DNA from: a virus
Reading direction: 5' to 3' (one strand)
Virus record (IMG/VR): IMGVR_UViG_3300036760_000193
Span: 91,395 to 155,394 of that record
DNA: 64,000 bases
The translations under genes were made by a program, and so were the position numbers. Below the pieces are notes generated by a model, which was given only the letters and a program-made list of their open reading frames with translations, was not told the origin of the DNA and searched no databases. How positions within the stretch are numbered: the first letter of the stretch is position 1; each line of letters begins with the position of its first letter. Below, piece by piece: positions 62,753 to 64,000 of this stretch.

Positions 62753-64000
62753 TTAGAATACAAACCAATTCGATCCATCACAAATAATTATGATTGATTC
62801 GTATTGTACTGTTAAAATATATGTCGTTTGACCGTCAACTGTTTCGCTTGCATTTGGGTCTATGGTTACTGTGTTTGCAGAACTATCTGTCTTTTTGATA
62901 AAATATTGAAGACCACTATTTCCAGAAGCCATTGGTAAATTTACTGTAATGGCATTGCTTGTGGCATCAGCCAATATAACGCCGTCTCCGGCAGCTGTAT
63001 ATGATGCGGATGTTACTGTAGCAACTGTTGGTGCTCCACCTGCATTAGCGTCTACATATGCTTTGGTTGCAGCATCTTGGTCACTTGTAGGATCGCCCAT
63101 ATTGGTGATCTTATTCGTGCCCATGTCGATTGTTGATGTGCTAAGCATGTTGATGCCAGTGCTTGAGAATTTTAATGTTTCTGTTCCACTGATTGATACT
63201 CCGATTCCGCTGTCATAATAGAAGCCCATACCAGAAGAATCACCATTGAAATTAATGTCTGGGTAATTTGCTCCACCACCGCCACTTAATTCTGCATTGA
63301 TCTGACCATAAACAATAAGATCAACATTGTCGAACATGTAAACTTCACCGATAGTGCCAGGGCGTCCACCACCGTCACCTGTTCTATTAGTAATATCCAT
63401 GAAATATTGACCGTCAAGACTTGTCAATAAATGTGTATTAGCATTTGTTAAAGACGAGAATCCTCTATCTGGTGCGCTTACAAATGAATAGGAAGGATTC
63501 GTCTGTGTTCCATCAGTATTAAGAATGATAGATGAATTTTTCATCTCAATACCACTGTTGGTAAAGCGAAGACGTTCTATACTGGTTGTAGCTACAGAAA
63601 ATGCTTGCGCTGCACTACCAAATAATCCGACACCTTCGTTTCCAAAAGCAATATCTGGGTAAGTAGGATTATTACTGTTGTTAGCAATAATTTGAAAATT
63701 ACTATCCATTTCTATATTTGAGTCAAATGCTGTGTGAGGACCACCATCTTTCAAATTTCCAGTATCTTCTGAGAAGAAAGTTCCTATTCCATTTACCGAG
63801 AATACAAGAGCACCACCACCTGCTCTTGACATTCCAGTTCCTGTACCACCTGTAAATGAATAAGATGGAACAGAGTCTGTGCCATCAGTATTATAAATTT
63901 TTGAAGTGCTTTGCATTTCAATACCAGATGTCGTAATTCTTGCTCTTTCTACTCCTGTAACTTTGAATAAAAAGGCAGACGCCCCACTATCAAGAATCAA
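62753..64000 (-). CDS. Tail fibre protein, C-terminal part
   Basis: The gene enters from beyond the right edge; 415 residues are visible. Fibre units PSYSFTGGTGTGMSRAGGG and IERLRFTNSGIEMKNSS occur, then DQDAATKAYVDANAGG and a C-terminal 110 residues (VTSASYTAAGDGVILADATS, NSGLQYFIKKTDSSANTV) nearly identical to the end of the fibre at 42711. The true start is not in the window. Confidence 0.8.
   Translation of the reverse strand: MILDSGASAFLFKVTGVERARITTSGIEMQSTSKIYNTDGTDSVPSYSFTGGTGTGMSRAGGGALVFSVNGIGTFFSEDTGNLKDGGPHTAFDSNIEMDSNFQIIANNSNNPTYPDIAFGNEGVGLFGSAAQAFSVATTSIERLRFTNSGIEMKNSSIILNTDGTQTNPSYSFVSAPDRGFSSLTNANTHLLTSLDGQYFMDITNRTGDGGGRPGTIGEVYMFDNVDLIVYGQINAELSGGGGANYPDINFNGDSSGMGFYYDSGIGVSISGTETLKFSSTGINMLSTSTIDMGTNKITNMGDPTSDQDAATKAYVDANAGGAPTVATVTSASYTAAGDGVILADATSNAITVNLPMASGNSGLQYFIKKTDSSANTVTIDPNASETVDGQTTYILTVQYESIIIICDGSNWFVF

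Overview
The window is a 64-kb piece of the genome of a contractile-tailed (myovirus-type) bacteriophage. Tail sheath, tail tube, a frameshifted tail-assembly chaperone, a tape measure, a baseplate J-like protein and a gp25-like protein lie together with an endolysin and a complete-looking replication set. All of roughly 64 supported genes are on the minus strand, packed with gaps of 0-40 bp and frequent ATGA or TAATG overlaps, and preceded by good GGAG-type ribosome binding sites. The DNA is AT-rich by eye and uses ordinary stops (TAA, TGA, TAG). I saw no tRNA, rRNA, CRISPR array, IS element or integrase. The host cannot be named; the promoter-like sites are sigma-70-like (TTGACA/TATAAT). Terminase, portal and capsid genes are not in the window and probably lie beyond base 64000, upstream in the direction of transcription.

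Layout, read in the direction of transcription (64000 to 1). From 64000 to about 40.3 kb is a very large block of fibre and appendage genes. It is built from shared beta-rich modules and includes a 2,111-residue fibre, a two-domain concanavalin-like protein, a fibronectin-like protein and a papain-fold (YiiX-like) peptidase candidate. From 40.2 to 35.2 kb come a coiled-coil protein, a GIY-YIG homing endonuclease, neck/terminator-type proteins, the sheath and the tube. From 35.2 to 26.4 kb come a 207-bp non-coding gap, the chaperone pair with an A9 slippery site, the tape measure, hub and spike candidates, a gp25-like protein and the baseplate J-like protein. From 26.4 to 14.7 kb is a second block of fibre and baseplate-peripheral genes. 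From 14.7 to 11.6 kb are the endolysin, a HEVTH metallopeptidase candidate, a zinc-ribbon protein, methionine aminopeptidase (apparently with an AUU start) and a nucleotidyltransferase. From 11.6 to 2.6 kb is DNA metabolism: UvsW-like helicase, helicase loader, DnaB-like helicase, a sigma factor, a stand-alone primase zinc finger, an SSB-like protein, RecA and a metallophosphoesterase. The end holds an AAA+ ATPase, a membrane-anchored lytic transglycosylase, an MgtC-family membrane protein and the start of one more gene.

Regulation: several promoter-like sites break up the long co-directional array. One has perfect TTGACA-N17-TATAAT spacing at 1205-1233, with a predicted start on the A of the ATG. 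Another is at 13576-13604. Two pairs of near-identical elements (37819/52774 and 6383/40270) lie ahead of separate gene blocks. Because the phage encodes its own sigma-70-family protein (6898-7647), these repeated elements are the best candidates here for a dedicated transcription programme.
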